This document shows positions 35,928 to 47,859 of a stretch of 64,000 bases of DNA, one piece after another. How positions within the stretch are numbered: position 1 is the first letter of the stretch; each line of letters starts with the position of its first letter. Position numbers and translations under genes: made by a program. The notes under the pieces were generated by a model. That model was not told the origin of the DNA. It saw nothing but the letters and a program-made list of their open reading frames with translations, and searched no databases. Source of the stretch: Xylogone sp. PMI_703. Its lineage: Eukaryota; Ascomycota; Leotiomycetes. Where the stretch lies: NCBI GenBank assembly GCA_021399445.1, contig JAJTUQ010000003.1, positions 248,001 to 312,000 on the forward strand, given 5' to 3'.

Positions 35928-37198
35928 TCAGAACCCTATCGAGCCTGCTACTCCTTGCGCAACGAGATCCTGTATAGCAACGCCGGGATTCTGCGAGCTA
36001 TACCACAGACACGTATTGCCATATTCATTTACGCACGTTGCATCTTGTGCGCCGTATGTGTCTGGAGATGCAATTGCATGATTGAATACCCCCGCAGTAT
36101 CGAAAAGTTTAGCATTCACATCCCTATTTCCTCTCCTAAAGCTAACCAGCGCTTGAGCTAGTAGTTGATTATACTGCAATACCGCTGCTGCTTCCCTCTG
36201 TGCTGCTTCTGTACCTCGAGACCTCGCAAATGGAGTTTTGCTAATCGGGGGGACAGTAAGAAAGACGAAGTTCCGCGCACCAGCATCGTACAAGATCTGC
36301 ACTTCTTGGAAATAACGCCTTATCACCGACTGGGCCACTGAATTCCAATCTGATTTTGTATAACCATTTTCAACATCGTTGCTGCCAATCCAGATCGCAA
36401 AAAGCGAGTTAGAGGAAGTCCATGGTGCATAAGCAGGGGTTGGAGTGAGGTAGTGGCTGAAAACTGCTACTTGATCCACTAGTGATGGGACATTTGCCAG
36501 GGAGCCGACCAAAGAATTATCAACAGTAGCTCCATGGACTGCAAGGTTGTATGAATATGTGAGAGTATGATTATACTTCGATACCAAATGGCCGATCCAA
36601 TTGGCACCACCCGAAGTGGTTTCTCCTGGGAAAGTCGGATTTCCGAGCGGGTTTGAAGAGGATGGTTTAGACCTTGTGATTGAGAATCCTGTCGCTGTGT
36701 AATTGTCCCCACTAGATCAGATTCTTGTAAGCATCTCCTATATACTCATTGCAGTCCAACTCACAAGGATATGAGGTATCTGTACGACTTTGAAGCCGAA
36801 GAGGCCGATGCGCTAGACGGAGTCTTGAAGAGTGTCTTTGAAGGGGTAGATAGGCTACTTGTGGGGCTTGGACTTGGTAATGGAGGCGGTGTGGTGAGTC
36901 TTATTGTTTCCGTTGTCCTTTTTAAGAGGTCTGGTATACACTGGCCTGAGTATTGTTAGATGTGTCCGCCGTATGGTATACGCATTACATACTAAACCCC
37001 AGATTTCGCACGACACAGTACGCTCCGCTTTCACAAGCTGTTGGGCCGCTCCAATCTAGTCATGTGTATTTAGTAAGGTATAGATCTAATAAGACGCGTG
37101 GTCAATGTACCAATCCCGCCGCATTGTCCCCATACCGTCTGCTGGGCGTAAAGAGTTGGTATTAGTATTGCGACAGAGAATAAAAATAGCAAAATCAT
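35928..37198 (-). CDS. CBM1-CE16 (GDSL-like) esterase homologue with apparently lost catalytic triad
   Basis: Four exons (37198-37111, 37055-36993, 36945-36765, 36711-35928) give 371 aa. Exon 1 encodes a signal peptide (MILLFLFSVAILIPTLYAQ) and the start of a CBM1, VWGQCGGI; splicing completes it as DWSGPTACESGAYC and NLGFSQCIP. A Pro/Ser/Thr linker follows, then a carbohydrate-esterase-16-type domain: YLISFGDNYTATGF, GGANWIGHL, NLAVHGATVDN, IWIGSNDVENGY. The nucleophile Ser of the GDSY motif is Asn, and the C-terminal segment reads LWYSSQNPGVAIQDL where active members have a W-D-x-x-HPT-x-x-x-H-like pattern. Both reading frame and splice sites are intact, so this looks like a maintained pseudoenzyme or a recently inactivated gene rather than a shredded one. 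The cellulose-binding module appears functional. Confidence 0.88.
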
Positions 37199-37831
37199 GG
37201 CTCAGTTATTTCCCTGCAGTTTTCTGAACCTCCGACATGAACTTAGTAAGTTAGTATACTTCAACTAACTTTGAATGTTTTAACGATGTGAGGCCATGTG
37301 TCAAGTTTTCGCTTTACATAGGTGATACCCCGTTTGAATTTAACACGCATTATCCATTTAGCCAAATTATTTCGCCCATCCTTGTTGACACTCCTTACGG
37401 CCTATGCCAGGCGTCAAGAAGCAGCTTCGCAAAATTAATGAAAAATTCCTCGTACGAGACTCCGCTCGAAAACTTTATTTCTTCTAGGAAAGCTATCTCC
37501 ATTAACACTCTACCGGTACATGTCAGTGGCTAATCTCAACCACACATCACCCTTTCAATCTATGCAGAGATAGCTTGTGCAGCCAAAATTGCGATTAAAA
37601 TATTTACTTTCCTCGTTATTTTCATAAGTCAAACAGAAAAGCAGATTTCTAGTCTATTATAAATCAACCATCACATCTCTGATACGTATGTGAAGTGAGT
37701 TAACTTTAGTCAGTCATAGTTCGACGATAATATATTTAGATATAATATAGAAACGATCAAAAGAGCTTAACACATTTTATAGAAGCTGGTAAATTCTTCG
37801 ATAACATAACATTTTCTTAAAGTTTAATGGT
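37199..37831. other. Intergenic region
   Basis: 633 bp containing the promoter of the CE16-like gene and the 3' flank of the aldehyde dehydrogenase. AT-rich, no gene seen. Confidence 0.5.
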
Positions 37832-39371
37832 CTATACCGCCATGTTAATAGCAATTGATTTTGTCTCCAAGTATCCCATGATGCCATAGTTTCCTCCAAC
37901 TCTACCTAACCCGCTGCCTTTCATACCACCAAAGGGACCGTTTTGGCCAGTTGTTGGAAAGCCATTGACTGTAATGATTCCAGCCTCCAGTTTACGAGAG
38001 ACCCTCAATGCCCGGGCCCCATTTGTAGTGAATACTGTGGCTGCAAGCCCATATGCTGTATCATTGGCAAGATCGATGGCTTCCTCCTCTGTTTCAAATG
38101 TCTTGACAACTATAACTGGCCCGAAGATCTCGTGCTTCCAGATATAGGCTGCGGGCTGTGCGTCGACAAAAATAGCTGGTGTGATGAACTGTCCAACATC
38201 CCCCTTACGCTCGCCTCCAACCAATAGTGTGGCCCCTTCTTTACTACGCTCTATTCCATTCAAGACGATCTTCATGTTTGTCAAGTTTGCCAGTGGCCCT
38301 ACCATATTGGATGGGTCCAAGGGACTTGTTCCAATATTCTCAGCAGTCTTCTCAAATAGATCCTTTGCTGCTTTGACAAACTTCTCACTAATGCTTCTAT
38401 GGACTATGATTCTGGTAGGGCATATACATGTCTGGCCAGTCAGACGCAGGGCGCCTCCTGCGGTACTCTCGATTGCATTCTCGAGATTAGCATCATCAAA
38501 GACAATCGCAGGTGCATTTCCTCCTAGTTCTAGGATCACTTTCTTCAAGTTGCTCTTCGCAGCAAGTTCCATGACCTTGTGTCCTGTTGGAGCAGATCCA
38601 GTGAAGTTGACGAGTCGAATCTTCATATGGGAAGCCAACAGGGCGCCAGTCTCACCAGCACCAGACACGAAGTTAACCACTCCAGGCGGGAAACCTGCTT
38701 CCTCTATGAGCCCGGCAATTGTAAGAGCTGAGAATGGTGCTAGCTCGGAGGCTTTATATACGACGACATTTCCACCGGCACAAGCGTATCCTACGACATG
38801 GGCAATATAGAGAGGAGTAGCATTCCATGGAGAAATAGCAGCACAAACGCCGAAGGGAACATGTTCGACAATCTATCAACCCATTAATATATGCTATGCA
38901 GGAGCAGAGGGGACATGGATTATCGATCTGAGAACCCCAACATACGCTATAGTACCCTGCTGGGTCATCTTTAAAACTTTCTCCAGGGATCTTGTCCGCC
39001 CACCCGGCTGCATATCTTAATGTACTGACTGAGCCCGGTAGTAAACCGTAACTCAAAATTGAAATGGGAGTTCCCATAGACAACGACTCGATCTTAGATA
39101 TCTCTGCTCCCTTAGCCTCTAGTAGATCGGCGAGCTTAAGGATGCACTTGGCCCGCTGAGCTCCAGTATAGCTGCCCCATTCTCCCTTTAACGCTGCTTC
39201 GGCTGCAGCAACAGCATCATCGATATCTTGCTCGCCCGCTACTTGAATATCCCCAATGTGGGTATCATCTGTTGGGTTGATGACCGGAAGAGTCTTGCCT
39301 GACTTAGCGTCGACAAATTTGTTGTTGATGAAGAGACGAGGCTCCAATTTGAGATCACTGTACTGAGACAT
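37832..39371 (-). CDS. NAD(P)-dependent aldehyde dehydrogenase
   Basis: Oxidises an aldehyde to the acid. Two exons (39371-38946 and 38872-37832; 74-nt intron with GTATGT donor) give 488 aa, the normal family length. Seen are LFINNKFVDAKSGKTLPVINPT at the N-terminus, FTGSAPTGHKVM in the nucleotide-binding fold, LELGGNAPAIV with the general base Glu at about residue 257, GQTCICPTR with the nucleophile Cys at about 291, and EIFGPVI near the end. The oxyanion-region motif is SPWNATPLY rather than the common PWNFP, as in some aromatic-aldehyde enzymes. There is no targeting signal. The substrate is not predictable; a role in NRPS product chemistry is possible but unsupported. Confidence 0.92.
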
Positions 39372-41058
39372 AGTGGCTGTGTCTAGGTGTTGGCCTCAGT
39401 TAGTTGCAAAGGTCTTTGGGCGGCTGGGCTGGGACCTGGGTGCTCTATATGCTCTCAACGGCATGCAGCCACAGCGACACGATACGAATTAGTGATACGC
39501 ACTACTCGCCACCTCAATCTTATTGCTGGTTGGTACTGGAGCAACAATAAGCACTAATGGCGCTGCATTGTGGATGAAGTTCCATTGGAGTCACTTCATA
39601 GAACTGCTCCATGCTGGACAATCACATGAGAGTGCTTTAAACCAACTGCAGGAATCAAGCACCACGACTCACCGCATTTTATAAAGTAGTTGGATATCTG
39701 TCCCTGCCTAGGGCACTAGTGCACTTGCCATAATTTGGCGACCTGAAGGACTTGGCATAATTCATTCCGTTCCAGTAGTCCTTGAGAATCCTCCGAATTA
39801 GATACTACTTGATCATCTATTATTTCTACTCTGGGCATTCAAACTACTGGTGAGCTCTGGTGTAGGACTTTCAGTGTTGCACTGCGGCCAAATGATAGGG
39901 AATCAATGGAGTCCATATGCAACAAACCGTCACTCAATGCTCTCAACAGTCAGCTTCAGCCAAGCTCGCCCAAGTAGGTATCGGTATCTATCCGTAGTCC
40001 AAGATGGTCACCAACCATCCCATTGGTTCAGCAATCTCTGTGGGGACAGCGACGACTCGTATAGAAACGAGTGGTGTCCGCCTAGTAATAGATGCCCTTA
40101 ACGTCTCAGAGCACTCGAGCGAGCATTGGATGCCGTAGCGCTGTACTGTGCTTGTTGGCCAAATAATAATGGACATGCACCAGACACCACGTCAAACAAG
40201 GGATCCATCAGCATACCAGATACAATACTCCGTAGTCATTACTCGGTGCCGTATACTGTACATAGGAAGAAGCCATCGGGATACCATGCTGTCCAGTTGA
40301 GGCGGCAGATCCGATCAATAACAAAAAAAACTGGCGTGCACCATAGTTAATGATTTGAGGGGCGAGACATGCAGAAATTCTTATTATCTAACCCGCCGTG
40401 CTCTTCTTGTAGCTACAATACTGTACAGAGCCCTCCCCCGTGCTGTCCAGTATTATGCCTACTCCGTAGAAAACCTTATAATCCAACACCTCATTGTTAA
40501 CTAGCCAACTCGCTGTAGAGAATTACAGGGGGTCGGACATAACGGCAGCAGCCCCGTTGGAGGCTTGGCAAGACCACCTCCACACGTGCCAAACTTATGC
40601 AATTTGTGCCTACCGGTATTAGCTTATTACTCCGGTTGCATAAAAGCGCTTACAGAATCACGTGCAGTTAACGGCCATACTCTACGAGTCCCAAGTTGAG
40701 GGGTGCTACTAGCCTTGCTTGTGTGGTAAGGTTAGAGCCACCAAATGCCAGTTCCAGGTTAGCCCAACTTAATTTCTTCATCTCCCTTAACACAGTAACA
40801 ATAATCAGTGAGAGTCTGTCTCTGTGCGGTAGATGACTGAAGGCATCGGATGTGCTCAAATGATAACTGGCCCACTGCCGAGCCAATAATCAAGCCTCAT
40901 CCAACGTGTCAGCACTCAACATTGGCAACACCGATCTTCCTCCTCACCACGAACAGATTTATGGAAAGGGCTTGCTCCCCAAGGGCAACCTAGTTGGCCT
41001 CTACACCGATCCTTCTCACCCTGTTACTTTGATAGCCGTCCTTCCCATCTCTCCCACC
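39372..41058. other. Intergenic stretch, no supportable gene
   Basis: Contains the promoter of the aldehyde dehydrogenase and of the membrane protein. Frames at 39850-40350 lack motifs. The open frame continuing upstream of 41059 starts at a GTG (40906) and is better read as 5' leader. Confidence 0.5.
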
Positions 41059-42405
41059 ATGGCCTCCACCACCAAGTCGCCACCTGCAGTCTCAGTTAAC
41101 ACCCGTGGAGTAGTTGTTGTATCACTCTGCATCGTTGCTGGGGCATATGGGCTTCATGGCATAGGATGGACTGGCGGCATGATTCACATGCTTCAATCCA
41201 TCATTCACGACCCCGCCAGCAACTTCCCTAACTCGGAAACCCTCTTGCGCAGGAGGTTCACAGGCATTGCGCCCCTTGATGTACTTCTCATGAATCTCGG
41301 CCCCTTCTTTGGGCCAGTGGTTGACAGGAGCTGGCCACCTCTGACCATCTTTAGCTTTTTTATGTTTGGCCAGTTTGGCGTGGGTTGGTCACTCATGGTA
41401 CTGGAAAGCTTACGCGGGGCAAATAAGGGGCTGGCCTTGAGCTTGTAAGTGTGAGCTTTCTCATACGATTCGCCGTTTACTGCACTAGACACACTTCGTA
41501 GTGTTTTCCGATTCCCCTATCTTCTTGCTATCATCGTTCTATGTGACAGAAATCTTTGTAATATGCGCACTAAATGGTCCACTAGTATTGGCGTATTCGG
41601 TCTCCTCATTCAGACCGGGGGATATGCTCTGATTTCCCCGATCTGGTTTTTGCTGTATATCACCACCTCCCCACTCGCCAAATCTCCCGCTAGATCACAG
41701 TCGACCACTTCTCTACGAGTACCTCTTTCCAGCCTCGCGGCTCTCCCAGTCTCACTAGTAATCGGTTACATATTCCCATCCCTCCTCGTCATGCTGCCCA
41801 GCCCATCTATAGTCAGTATAGATACACGGCAGAAACTGATCGCAGCGTGGCAACCGTTCCCAATTTACACAATAATATTAATGGGTATCTTCTCAACCTT
41901 CATCTCCCCTACCACAACTGCATCACCAGGAGTATCAGCAACATACTTGAGCACTGCAAACAAAGTTTACACGTTTATCATCAGCTTTGCAGTCATAACC
42001 AATCTGTTAGCTTTGCTGGTCACCATTCTCCCGGCTGATATTATCTCCACAGTCTCTCCAGCTATTGCCTCCTCCATCACCAATTCACCGGTTCCTATAT
42101 CCTTCTTTACCATCTACCTCCCTCGTCCACTACTCCCCTCGTGGAAAGCTGTCAACCTAGCTGACGCAGTGCATACTTTCCTCCACGTTGACACTTATGC
42201 CTCAGCATTTGCGGCTCTTGCTTGGGCTCTCATCCTCCGCTCTAGAACGATTACAGATAAACAGATATCTGGAATCGATCTGAGATTCATGGTAAGACTG
42301 TTAGTTTGGATTATGCTGGCAGGGCCGTTTGGTGCAATTGCAGTTCTAATGTGGGAGAGAGAAGGATGGTTAGCCGAAATGGAAAAGGCCAAAGGTGGAA
42401 TATAA
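41059..42405 (+). CDS. Polytopic membrane protein of unknown function
   Basis: Two exons (41059-41444 and 41502-42405; 57-nt intron) give 429 aa. The start was chosen because CCCACCATGGCC is a strong eukaryotic context. About nine hydrophobic segments are visible, for example VVVVSLCIVAGAYGL, TIFSFFMFGQFGVGWSLMV, VFGLLIQTGGYALISPIWF, SLVIGYIFPSLLVML, TFIISFAVITNLLALLV and LVWIMLAGPFGAIAVLM. No transporter signature (MFS, ABC) is present. It has the look of the poorly characterised integral membrane proteins often found beside fungal secondary-metabolite genes, but I cannot name a family. Confidence 0.8.
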
Positions 42406-44671
42406 AAAGGACTGTAGGCGATTACCCACTGTTGTTTCAAAGCGTTTCTTTTATCGTGCTATATAAGCAATGATCATCGAAAATGTTACTTTGGGAAAGT
42501 TCCAAATCTGAGCCGGAAGCTTTACCGTATTTTCTGAGATACGTATCCCTCTAATAGCAGTTCGTTTCAGATATAATCAGTGGCATATTCAGTCGCCTTT
42601 GGTCCGTCGTCTCATTCTAGGGGAGCAAGCCGGTGTGATTTTGTATGTTTTGGTGACAAAAGTCGACAATAACGCAGACAATGCACTATCCAAAGTATCC
42701 CATGTAAAATAATGCCCCATTCCGAGAGCTCGAATTTCGATCCTATGCTGGTCCCATGCAATGCTAGTCGTGTCTGCATTGACTGCCTCCTTTCACCAGT
42801 CCTGTTCCATTCATATGGTCCGCTATTAACGTGAAAATAGAGTAGCTCCTTCTACAGGCATGAAGTCTGAAAGAAAATTGTTAAAAGTTGGCAAATGTAG
42901 TATTGTATGCTGCAAACTTCAATGGTGAAAATGCCCGTTCATCCAGAATTTCAACGCCGATTGCGCTTGACGTATTCCTATTCCATAAGAATTAAGAAAC
43001 CATATGTATGCTGATTGTAATTTGTTGGCGGTGATGTTGAAAGGCGTTAGAATTGAGTACAGCGGGATAGAGATAGTTGTATCATTAGCATCAGGACTAC
43101 ATAATTGTGGTTTTACTTCAATAACTAGATAGTTGAGGTTACAAATTCCGACTTCCCTATTACCCTCATTATGTGCACTGATCATGTAAGACAAAACATA
43201 TGAGAGTACCAAATCCGAGATTCATAAGAGTCACAGTGACACTTCCAAGGCCTGTTCAGCCAGTTTTAGAAGCTTTGTTCCAGTCGACTCTGTATCACTA
43301 TCTCTTATGACTCAAGTAGCAAGGTCTCGAAATATCTTGAAATTAGTCAATAACTTCAATCATATGTTCACACATCAGCGGGATAGCAATAGAGTTAAGA
43401 TGGTATTGTAAGTGCTTTATACTACCATAGATAATGATGAAAGTTGGTTCTTCATACCGTTTATTAGCCTCATAATAAACCTTGTATGTCAGGAGATTAA
43501 AATGCAGATTATGTATCTCTTAAATATGTCCGGTTAATGATCCAGAAAGATAGCAAAGATTATCAATAAAAATGAAGTGCATAACAACTAGCTCTTGGGC
43601 CATTCCAAACTCCCCTAACTATAAAGACAATAGCAGCCTCCAAGTTATGTCCCGGGGAGCAGGCTGGACATCATACAGGCAATTCAGTCCCACCGCAAAA
43701 TTACCGTCTAATCTGAAAATTACATCCCCACTCGAGGTTGTTGATTGGCAACCTATGTACAGCTCTGCTTTTTCAGTCCTATATCCTTATAATAGGTGAT
43801 TAAAGTACCAATACTTTAGTGGTGAATTGGTGGTACCAAAAGCGTGAACAATGCAGAGTCCGTACCAGTTCTGTCAGATACGTGGTATCTTATTTCTGTG
43901 AATAAGCTACCTGCCCATGTTCGAGAGACCAAGTACTCCGGAGCTTCAGATGGCTGGAAACCTATGTAGAGTGGCGGTCACGGAATAATTCGTCGGTAAC
44001 TACTTATGACCCTGAAACTGAAGGTCGAAAACAGTTCCCTTTCCTGCCGTCGGGCCTTCTGCCCGAGATTAATGCCGGGAACTTGCACATAACAAGATCT
44101 TAATATATGGTAGAGAGGCGGACCCCGGGCACAGCCATATGCGCACCAATCCCATCTCATATACAAGTTTATTAAGAATACGACTCCCGCATTGTAATCC
44201 GAGACTGCAATTGAGGCATTCAATGACAGCACACTATCTTCTCCTCCATGTGACGCTACGGCACTATGTACAATCATAGGTACTAGGTAGTCGTCGGAAT
44301 GCTGGACCGATATCCCACATATTATAGGCACACGACAATTAATTGTATTGTTTATCCTATGATGAAACTATAGCTCCCACCTATAGTCAAGCTTGTACTA
44401 ATTGGCTGGAACATAATATATCCGTCACATTTTGGACTATATGGAATAGATATTGCTCAGCGTGGTTAGATCACCATACAGCCGTTCAGGTGTTGGAAGT
44501 GAAGATCACGTGTAATGGCGCACGTGATCTTTGCATCAACAAATGTCTTGAGAAAAGCAGTCATGCCGCCAGCTATAATGTACCCTCTTATATGCTTAAT
44601 TTTGATGCACAGTACGTGTTTCTATAGTCCGGATGACCGATCGACAGCCAGCCATTTTTCGGCTTGGACAC
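42406..44671. other. Intergenic stretch with an E-box inverted repeat
   Basis: 2.3 kb, mostly AT-rich, with no convincing gene. The only structure I note is the inverted repeat at 44502-44531, listed separately. Confidence 0.5.
44502..44531. repeat. Perfect 11-bp inverted repeat with two CACGTG E-boxes
   Basis: Arms AAGATCACGTG (44502-44512) and CACGTGATCTT (44521-44531) are perfect reverse complements around an 8-base spacer. Each arm contains a palindromic CACGTG. It lies about 140 bp beyond the stop codon of the GST-like gene. It could be a hairpin/terminator in that gene's transcript or a paired bHLH site. Confidence 0.85.
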
Positions 44672-45376
44672 CTAAGGTATAAGTCTGCCATGGCCTCCTA
44701 GGCCTCCTTGCCTGAAAGCTTCTAATTTCCAACATTCTTCTACAATCCCCTTTATAGTTGGCCATTTCTCAAGTTCAATTCCAACTCTTAGTCCCCCTTG
44801 TACAGCAGGGATGAGAAACACATCGGCAAGAGTGACTCCATTTCCAACGCTATACTTTCCCTCGCGACTATTCAATCTTGCACGTTCTACAAAAGATTCA
44901 TACACTCCTAATCCCCTCTCTATAACATACTTTGCCCAGATTTCTCCATTGCCCCCAAATTCGGATATAATCTTCTTCCGTATTCGGCCGTTCTGTGGGG
45001 GTTGTATATCGCAAGCCACCAGACTCACAAGCTCCATTACTTTTGCCCTTTCCTTCCAGTCCACTATCGAAGGCAGTAACGGTGGGTCGGGAAAATGAGA
45101 TTCCAAGAAATCTATAATTGCAGGTGATTGAGTGATTGTATGCGTCTTCCTAGTGCCATTTTGGAGTGCGGTTGGTGATTCGATGACAAGTGAAGGAACA
45201 CTGCCATTGGGATTGATGCGCAGATAATCAGGGGACAGGTGCTGCGAATCAGCAATGCTGATGTTATGATATACTAGAGGGATAGATTTCAGGTGCGCTG
45301 CGATCCGAATGCGTGCACTGCAGCCAGAGAGTGGTGCGGTATAAAGATGAAGTATCCTGTTTCCAAGAGAAGGCAT
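44672..45376 (-). CDS. Glutathione S-transferase, zeta/maleylacetoacetate isomerase-like
   Basis: A single 234-aa exon. The N-terminal thioredoxin-like domain has LHLYTAPLSGCSARIRIAAHLKSI, where the S-x-CSxRxRIA pattern matches the SSCSxRVRIA active-site motif of zeta GSTs (maleylacetoacetate isomerases), although one of the paired Ser is Gly. GSVPSLVIES and TQSPAIIDFLESHFPDPPLLP form the glutathione-binding part. The all-helical second domain follows, with ACDIQPPQN and GNGVTLADVFLIPAV. The enzyme isomerises maleylacetoacetate in Phe/Tyr breakdown; substrate here is inference. It may be functionally connected with the maleylacetate-reductase-like gene 16 kb to the right, but the distance makes this weak. 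Confidence 0.88.
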   Translation of the reverse strand: MPSLGNRILHLYTAPLSGCSARIRIAAHLKSIPLVYHNISIADSQHLSPDYLRINPNGSVPSLVIESPTALQNGTRKTHTITQSPAIIDFLESHFPDPPLLPSIVDWKERAKVMELVSLVACDIQPPQNGRIRKKIISEFGGNGEIWAKYVIERGLGVYESFVERARLNSREGKYSVGNGVTLADVFLIPAVQGGLRVGIELEKWPTIKGIVEECWKLEAFRQGGLGGHGRLIP

Positions 45377-46889
45377 GATTTCAGGTTCCCGTTATATGCG
45401 AGATCTTGCCACGATATCCGCGAGCCCGGCGTACGGTATTAACTAGTTATGACTTGCAGGACACTCTGGTGGGTCTTGATTGATTAACTCTTTGTATGCA
45501 AAATGCATTGCGCAATCACAGTACAAGATTAGGAAGCATTTTAAAGCCTCACCATCTCAAAGTTAAGCTTTCTTTGGAGACGGATATTAGTAATCTACCC
45601 CGCATAACCAGTTAACAGGGTTACAGTAGTTCGGCGATTAGACGACCAGAGAATAATAGAATATCATTCTTATATCATCGAAGGGTTGCCAAGGTGGATA
45701 CTTAGGAGCCTCGATTCTCAAATATATCTCAAATTATTTTTTGTATTCACAATGTTACTCTTACCGTCTTTCTTAAAAAGAAGACCATAGTATATGACTT
45801 TTTGAGGCTTGACATTCTCTACTATCTAAGCTTAAACAAGGGATACAACGATCTATCACGCTTCTAATACCACCATTATCGTCGAAGCGCTTCATCAAGA
45901 AAAGCTTTCCCGACATTTCAGGCTAGAGAAAAATATATCACAAGAATCGAAGCTGATCATAATAATCAGAGTAACCAGTTATACCGATACGGCTCAGATG
46001 CAAAAAAGTCAGGTAGCAGCCATGCTTCAGAAGCATTTGTGCCAGCACATGAACGCCAGGATGAATATATTAGGAATGTATGTTTTTGGAACATACAATA
46101 AATCTCAGAGCTCTACTATAGATCGTATCTCATTCTTAGGTCAAGCATACCATACCGCATTGCTTGCCGTGCTAAAGTTAAGCCGCGAGCTCTCTTCGCG
46201 CCAGTCTTGACAGTCATGTTATGCCCCCGGATAATATGCAATTTCGGCCTCTTTGGAATCAATGTATGCTGCCAGACCGTCTGTGTTAGTCATGGATTTG
46301 TGACTATTTTGGACGACTGTTGTCAGCTGAGAAGAATATAGAAATACTAGTAGCAAAACGGTACCATAATGCCATGTGCTATTGATATTGACTGTCTCTT
46401 CATCTAAAATTGTCGGGTCAGCCCGCTAGGGAGCGCACAACGCATGGGTCAGCTCTCGCGTGTGTCCCGTGGTTTACCAAAATACCACATTTACTGTATT
46501 TTCGCGCAAACCGTAAAACTCGGTAATTTGCTTTTACGCCTGCTTGACATGACGTGGACTAAAAATAGATGGTAATATCTCTAGCATGATTCCAAATCTT
46601 CTTGGCATTATGGTGCTTACTTTAGTACCCCGACACCAGCCCGCACAAACAAGGGCCCCGGCCAGCGACGCCTTATTCAACCAAGCATGGGGCTTAGAGC
46701 CCCTTCCCAGGTCTATTTCTAGTGCTTACAGCTGTTAGTCGCTTGGAGATAACTCACACACAGCAATGTTATAACTACTAATTGACTTGGGCTCTGGAAG
46801 CTGCGCCGTCATTTGTTTGTGTCCTTGATCATCTTTCACTCTCTAATCTATTGCTCGGCAACCTCACAACTCATCAGATCGCGTTGACA
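45377..46889. other. Intergenic stretch, no supportable gene
   Basis: 1.5 kb between two divergently placed genes, AT-rich. The short frame at 45998-46210 has no recognisable content. Confidence 0.5.
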
Positions 46890-47859
46890 ATGGCGGGAAA
46901 CCGGTTCGCGAAAAGGATGGCCTTCTCAGGAAAGGCTGTGCCATTCACTCCTGGGCTGCGAATAACAGCTTTCGTTATTCGGGGGCTGCAATTTGTTGCC
47001 TCCATCGTTTCTGCTGGTATTCTGTCCTACTTCATCTGGAAGCTGAGGGAAGTCCATCTCAGTGTGCCATGGAGTTTCTGCATTGTAAGTTGAGCAGTTA
47101 TCATGGATTTTTTATATCCCTCCAATTCGGGAGTCTAACCACAGGCTACGATAGGAACTTGCAGTTGCCATCATCTCGATCCTGGTCCTGTTCATCATGG
47201 CGATTAAGAGCTTTCCAAACACACCATCTCCCTATTACAACCTCATCTCCAACGGTATCCTCACTGGCCTCTGGGCGCTGGCGCTCGGTGTGCTTCTAGG
47301 GACAACAAAGATCACGATGTTGAAGGCGTGTAGCTGGGATACTTGGCATAACGATATTGGCATGTCGGTGTGTCACCTATACAAGGCTCTCTTTGCCTTT
47401 CAAGTTAGCTCGCTGTGAGTGGCCCCCAGTACAGATGACTTACGACCGAAATAAAGAAAACTTGCTAATATCCTTTCAAGGGGCTTAACCATCATCGCCG
47501 TTGTATTCGACTTCTTCACTTTCCGGACGTACTCTGCATCTGGCGCCTACATCAGGACGGAGAACCCCAAATTTGCTGGCGTTCAAGGTGATGACAGCGA
47601 GTATCGCGGCCTGACCGCTCCTTCGATGGCCTCATCCGCCCCATACTCCCAAGCCTCGTTCAGATCACCACATACCCCAGATGATAGATCCCCTGGCTTC
47701 CCCAATACTCCCCAGAATGCTGCTTACGATGAGGACATTACTACAACCCACCTAATGGCGCCGCATGCGGGGGTCGAGAGAGCTAGATATTACGCATCGC
47801 CACAGCCCAGTCCTCCCCCGGACAGCAAGAGAAATTCGATGGGCTATGGATCATCTTAA
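46890..47859 (+). CDS. MARVEL-domain four-helix membrane protein
   Basis: Three exons (46890-47084, 47155-47414, 47481-47859) give 277 aa. Four hydrophobic helices are visible: ITAFVIRGLQFVASIVSAGIL, ELAVAIISILVLFIMAI, NGILTGLWALALGVLLG and FAFQVSSLGLTIIAVVFDFFTF. A cytoplasmic tail of about 120 residues follows, rich in Ser, Pro and Tyr. This is the layout of fungal MARVEL/eisosome-associated Nce102-like proteins, which organise plasma-membrane domains. No link to neighbouring genes is evident. Confidence in the splice sites is high because each join restores a helix. Confidence 0.85.

Noticed and set aside
40906..41058. Longer start for the membrane protein
   Set aside because: The open frame begins at GTG, not ATG, and the ATG at 41059 has a strong context.
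44343..44627. 94-codon frame overlapping the E-box inverted repeat
   Set aside because: No motif, and it lies in AT-rich intergenic DNA.
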